Shown here: positions 61,870-64,000 of the stretch, one piece after another
How positions within the stretch are numbered: the stretch's first letter is position 1
Layout: the number at the start of each line of letters is the position of its first letter
Origin: Paulownia fortunei
Taxonomy: Eukaryota; Streptophyta; Magnoliopsida; Lamiales; Paulowniaceae
Assembly: GCA_019321725.1 (NCBI GenBank)
Contig: CM033112.1
Span: forward strand, 23,280,509-23,344,508
Reading direction: 5' to 3'
DNA: 64,000 nt
Program-made: the position numbers and the translations under genes
Notes under the pieces: model-generated
The model's input: only the letters and a program-made list of their open reading frames with translations
What the model was told of the DNA's origin: nothing
The model's database searches: none

Positions 61870-62670
61870 TGACAAGTTGGTGTTTTGAAGCTTGAAAACG
61901 AGTTCTTCAATTCCTTTTAACATTTTATCACTTCCGCTTGGGTCACATGTGCTCCAAAAGAACTTGTTGCAACTAACCAAATATGTAATGGTTTAACTAC
62001 ACTTATTGGCTTGACTATATATGTCGTTTGTGTGTGTTCTGTTAAAATTCAAGTACTTATGGAGTGCATGATACTGTAGCTGGATCAGGGAGGATATAGA
62101 AAAACAAATGTTCAAGATGAGACATAGTGGGCTTAGCTAGCTATAAGCAATGTTTTCATAATCGGATCGGTGATCAAATCAATTTTGTTAAAATTAGCGG
62201 TTCAATCAGTCGGACCGGTTCAACTGGCAGTCGAACCGGTTTAATGAAAATTAATTATATTTTATTATGTAAAATAATAATATAATAAATTAATTATTAT
62301 GTAATACATTTTAAATATAAAAATAAATAAATAGATACATAAAAACACATGTAACAAAACACAAAATTCAAATAATTACATAAATATGACAAAATATCAA
62401 ATTTAAACCTTTATAAAAATCAAAAACAAAAAATTAAAAAAAAATATTAAAATCGGTCAAACCGATTTTGACCGGTTGTGGGGTTTTGATCGGTTGTTGA
62501 CCGGTCAAAATAATTTTTGGATCTAATCGGACTAGACCGACCTCCGATTTTCGATTGAACCGGCCGGTTCGGTCCGATTTTGACAACATTGGCTATAAGT
62601 TTCCCTCATTTCTTTCTCATTTTGCATTCAAGAAAGTGGAGTTTTGGTCCAATGGAAGATGGGGTATGAT
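61870..62670. repeat. Right arm of the long inverted repeat, split by a MITE
   Basis: The parts 61870-62147 and 62600-62670 together match the left arm in reverse complement. Its outer end GGGGTATGAT (62661-62670) pairs with ATCATACCCC at 60737-60746, and its inner end TTTTGAAGCTTGAA pairs with TTCAAACTTCAA near 61023-61035. The hAT MITE and its target duplication account for the length difference. Confidence 0.85.
62148..62591. mobile_element. hAT-type MITE with perfect 8-bp target duplication
   Basis: A 444-bp element starts CAATGTTTTCATAATCGGAT and ends in the inverse of CAATGTTGTCAAAATCGGAC, giving terminal inverted repeats of about 20 bp with few mismatches. GCTATAAG flanks it on both sides (62140-62147 and 62592-62599), the 8-bp duplication of hAT transposition. 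Subterminal regions are rich in ACCGGTT/AACCGG words and the core is AT-rich with no coding frame, so it is non-autonomous. Confidence 0.92.
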
Positions 62671-63815
62671 TAGGGGTAGGCGTTCGAATCATGTTTATTG
62701 AGCTATGATCCAACCCGATCGAGTTCTACCCGATTGGATTAGAACCCGATCACGTCTGTTAATTTTGAAAAATAAAAAATCAGGTTTTGGATTTGGATAA
62801 CCCAAAATCCAATTTTAAGATTTTGGATATCGGGTAGTAAAATACTATCCAAATGTATAAATAAATAATATAAATCTAAATTCCTTACTGATGGGCTTAG
62901 CCCATTATAATTGGACCTTAAACCCATCATAATATGACCATATTATGGTGGGCTAGTCTAAGTAATATGGGCCGGAAGATATGGGTCGAGAGCTCAAAGG
63001 CCCAAATAAAAATTCTCCAATGGGCCGGAGGCCCGTCAGATTATAAAGATTTTATTTTTCGCTATAAATTATCTCTAATTTTCATAATTAAGAGGTATAT
63101 TTTCAATTAAATCTTAAGTATTCTCTGGTTTCTGTTTTAATCCACTTACGCCGCTTACTGACTTGATCGTCGGAGGTTTTCGCCGGACAACCCCGGCACC
63201 CCTAACGTAAATTCATGACGCAGGTAGCAACCCACAAAGTTCGTGACCAACAAGAGCTACAGTTCGCCCGGTCCATTATAAGGAGGTGATTTCCGCATCA
63301 CTTACCAATCCTAAGCCCCTAATTCCAAAATTCATGAAGTCAGTCCCCAAATCCGGATGGTCTATATCTGTTGAATAAGACAGAGAAGGAAAAACACATA
63401 TGGGAGAGAAGGAAGAAAAAGAGAAAAAAAACGAGGAAAAAGAAAAAGAAAACAAGAAAAAAGAGGAAAAAATAATATTAATGTGAAAAAGAACGGAAGA
63501 AGAAGAAGAAGAAGACACAATGTTGGGAGAGAAGGAAAGAAAAAAAAAGAGTAGGAGTAGGAGGAAATAAGAAGAAAAGAAAGAGAATGAGCAAAAAACT
63601 ACGTATAAGAAGAAGATAGCAAAGAGATAAATCACTAATTTAATCCAAAAAAAAAAAGGAAAACTCGCATCTGACTGACCGAATACCCAATATATCAGTA
63701 TCTGAAAATTTCAAGCTGGTATGGAATAGCATATTTTGCAACTTTGACATATTGAGTACTCAACTTAAAAATCCAAACACAACACAACAAAACCTGACCT
63801 CATACCTACCCCTAT
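62671..63815. mobile_element. Possible degenerate element with TAGGGGTAGG ends
   Basis: TTAGGGGTAGGCG near 62670 and CATACCTACCCCTA near 63800-63815 are inverted copies of each other, suggesting termini of a roughly 1.1-kb element. Inside, 62890-63300 has TGGGCC/GGCCCA-rich and CGCCGGACAACCCCGGC words that recall LTR ends of plant retroelements, and a purine tract. No clear target duplication was found, so element type and limits are uncertain. Confidence 0.3.
63380..63660 (+). repeat. GA-rich purine tract
   Basis: Almost 280 bases on the plus strand are A and G, with GAA, AAGAAG and GGAAAA words and a (GAA)n run near 63499-63514. The minus-strand open frame here (Phe/Ser-rich) is low-complexity and not a gene. 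Confidence 0.8.
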
Positions 63816-63955
63816 TTTTGATAACTAATCAGAAAATTTCAAACTGATATCGAATAACATATTTTGTTACTCGTCATATGAGTACCCAACTTGAAAACTC
63901 AAACACAACAAAATTTGATCCGATGTCTATCCTTATATTTGATAACTAATCAATT
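63697..63955. repeat. Tandem pair of about 130 bp at the window edge
   Basis: Two adjacent units (about 63697-63830 and 63831-63955) share GAAAATTTCAARCTGRTAT, GAATARCATATTTTGYAACT, ATGAGTACYCAACTT and TTTGATAACTAATCA in the same order. The second is more diverged and approaches the end of the window. Confidence 0.75.
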
Positions 63956-64000
63956 CCAAAAATTATTTTAAAATATTTTCATCAATATATAAATTGAATA

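Noticed and set aside
63276..63635. 119-residue Phe/Ser-rich minus-strand frame
   Set aside because: It is a translation of the GA-rich purine tract.
1..64000. CRISPR arrays, operons, prophage, tRNA or rRNA genes
   Set aside because: No regularly spaced repeats, cloverleaf with intact A/B boxes or rRNA signature was seen; the gene structure is eukaryotic.

Overview
This is nuclear DNA of a flowering plant, most likely a eudicot. The evidence is AT-rich intergenic DNA, genes with many GT-AG introns of 80 bp to 2.3 kb, a Ty1/copia retrotransposon, a LINE, hAT-type MITEs, and plant-specific protein families (JAZ, UBP1, PHL, phylloplanin). I see no prokaryotic, organellar or viral gene content. 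Exon limits below were placed by hand from splice consensus, reading frame and recalled family sequences.

Layout: 1-6856 is a decayed copia element on the minus strand with two LTRs. 6857-10.7 kb is gene-poor. A JAZ/TIFY repressor (11026-13308, +), a UBP1-type three-RRM protein (15475-21213, +) and a large Gln-rich PHL-type flowering co-regulator (23484-32996, +) follow in one orientation. The PHL-type gene carries a LINE fragment in intron 4 and two decayed copies of exon 2 in intron 1. On the minus strand come a broken 2-hydroxy-acid oxidase (34073-37145) and a SAP + CCCH zinc-finger gene (38858-42338). Then a plastid KAS II gene (44932-49326, +) that reads one base short, a SEC22 SNARE gene (50450-52615, -), an ALKBH1-type 2-oxoglutarate dioxygenase with an RGG N-terminus (55699-58694, +) and a phylloplanin-like secreted protein (60011-60463, -). 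Upstream of the last gene lies a long inverted repeat whose far arm was split by an hAT MITE with a perfect 8-bp target duplication. The right edge holds degenerate repeats.

The genes do not form a pathway; they are independent housekeeping and regulatory loci. From memory, JAZ5 and UBP1B are adjacent in Arabidopsis, and JAZ6 and PHL lie near each other on the duplicated segment, so the JAZ-UBP1-PHL block looks like conserved microsynteny.

I found no previously undescribed multigene system. The best leads are the inverted repeat with its nested MITE, the exon-2 triplication in the PHL-type gene, the decay of the oxidase gene, and the fact that all three frameshifts seen are single missing bases in short G/C runs, which raises an assembly-error alternative for the KAS II break.
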